From positions 248,001 through 312,000 of the forward strand of contig CAVXBB010000016.1 of NCBI GenBank assembly GCA_963759875.1: a DNA stretch of 64,000 nt, read 5' to 3'. A program made the translations under genes and the position numbers. The DNA is from JAFAGX01 sp963759875. Lineage in GTDB: Bacteria; Acidobacteriota; Terriglobia; Terriglobales; Acidobacteriaceae. Numbering within the stretch: the first letter of the stretch is position 1; each line of letters begins with the position of its first letter. Shown piece after piece: positions 63,604 through 64,000 of this stretch. The notes under the pieces were generated by a model. It saw only the letters and a program-made list of their open reading frames with translations. It was not told where the DNA came from and ran no database searches.

Positions 63604-64000
63604 TTACGCGCCGACCAATTGCCTCTCGCCGCTCGGCTGGTACTCCACGATATATCCCGCGACTGCACTCGCGGCTACCGTAAGGGGACTCGCCAGGTAC
63701 ATCTGGCCCGGCCCGCTGCGGCCGGGAAAATTCCGGTTCTGTGCGCTGATGACCACCTGTTCTGGACGCGTGGTCACGCCTGGTCCAGCATTGATGCAGG
63801 CCCCGCAACTGGGCTCAATGACATGAGCTCCGGCTTTTTGAAAGATCTCCAGATATCCCTTGCGCAGGCAGTAATCACGTGTTTCCTGAGAGCCGAACTG
63901 AATGTAGAATTTCACCGAATCAGCGACCCGTTTGCCGCTCTTGACGGCTTCGGCCAAGACCGCAGCGTACATATCCATGTCTTCATTCTTGCCCGCGGTA
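63604..64000 (-). CDS. Aconitase/3-isopropylmalate dehydratase large-subunit-type protein, cut by window edge
   Basis: About 131 residues visible, the C-terminal part; the frame is open to position 64000. The cluster-binding segment EPSCGACINAGPGVTTRPEQ near the middle, then SAQNRNFPGRSGPGQMYLAS and LTVAASAVAGYIVEYQ, are hallmarks of LeuC/aconitase superfamily. TAGKNEDMDMYAAV at the visible start fits the same domain. The conserved Cys pair C-x2-C and the usual third ligand further upstream hold the [4Fe-4S] cluster. LeuC is the likeliest identity. Confidence 0.85.
   Translation of the reverse strand, partial: TAGKNEDMDMYAAVLAEAVKSGKRVADSVKFYIQFGSQETRDYCLRKGYLEIFQKAGAHVIEPSCGACINAGPGVTTRPEQVVISAQNRNFPGRSGPGQMYLASPLTVAASAVAGYIVEYQPSGERQLVGA

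Noticed and set aside
1..64000. CRISPR arrays, insertion sequences, phage genes, rRNA and tRNA genes
   Set aside because: I found no regular spaced repeats, no transposase or integrase motifs and no RNA gene signatures on either strand by reading; a tRNA scan was not possible.

Overview
The window looks like chromosomal DNA of an Acidobacteriota bacterium (Terriglobia/Acidobacteriales-like). The grounds are indirect: very large Oar-type TonB-dependent receptors with an N-terminal carboxypeptidase-regulatory domain, transmembrane Ser/Thr kinases carrying TPR or TolB-like propeller sensors, a DUF1844 protein beside YgfZ, and moderately GC-rich composition. No rRNA, tRNA, CRISPR array, transposase or phage gene was recognised.

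Left end (1-18.5 kb): a minus-strand sulfur-assimilation operon (siroheme-dependent sulfite/nitrite reductase, then a siroheme-synthesis protein cut by the window edge). It is preceded by what reads as a complete cysteine attenuator: promoter, leader peptide with six Cys codons in eight, antiterminator pairing, and an intrinsic terminator abutting the structural gene. Next come a PiT phosphate transporter and, further on, a PstS-like protein; both have 11-bp-period direct repeats upstream that look like Pho boxes. Housekeeping genes follow: an isopropylmalate-dehydrogenase-type enzyme, the ygfZ-DUF1844-MBL-ribF operon, a receiver/RsbRD-like regulator, MFS and EamA transporters, a frameshifted OsmC, a cation-diffusion facilitator, a parvulin isomerase with a coupled epimerase, and a strong terminator.

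Middle (18.6-47.6 kb): two membrane Ser/Thr kinases, a glycine-zipper stress-type protein and a CPBP protease. An acquisition island follows, made of two exported amidohydrolases, two Oar-like receptors, an APC permease and an AraC regulator. Then comes a minus-strand signalling operon: MEDS sensor, soluble triple-PAS histidine kinase, lone receiver, FixJ-type regulator.

Right end (47.7-64 kb): a run of small detoxification-type genes (SDR, SRPBCC, VOC, peroxiredoxin, a hydrolase remnant, a frameshifted DUF1330 gene), MarC, and a tripartite RND efflux operon broken by many frameshifts although its protein motifs remain intact. Beyond it lie a small outer-membrane protein, a large Ig-like/lectin lipoprotein with three 243-bp repeats, a perfect 19-bp palindrome, an AT-richer DHFR-family gene, a ferredoxin and an aconitase/LeuC-type gene cut by the edge.

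The most interesting item is the cysteine attenuator at 2317-2514. Next are the frameshift cluster at 51.8-57.7 kb, the Pho-box-like repeats, and several structured intergenic stretches.
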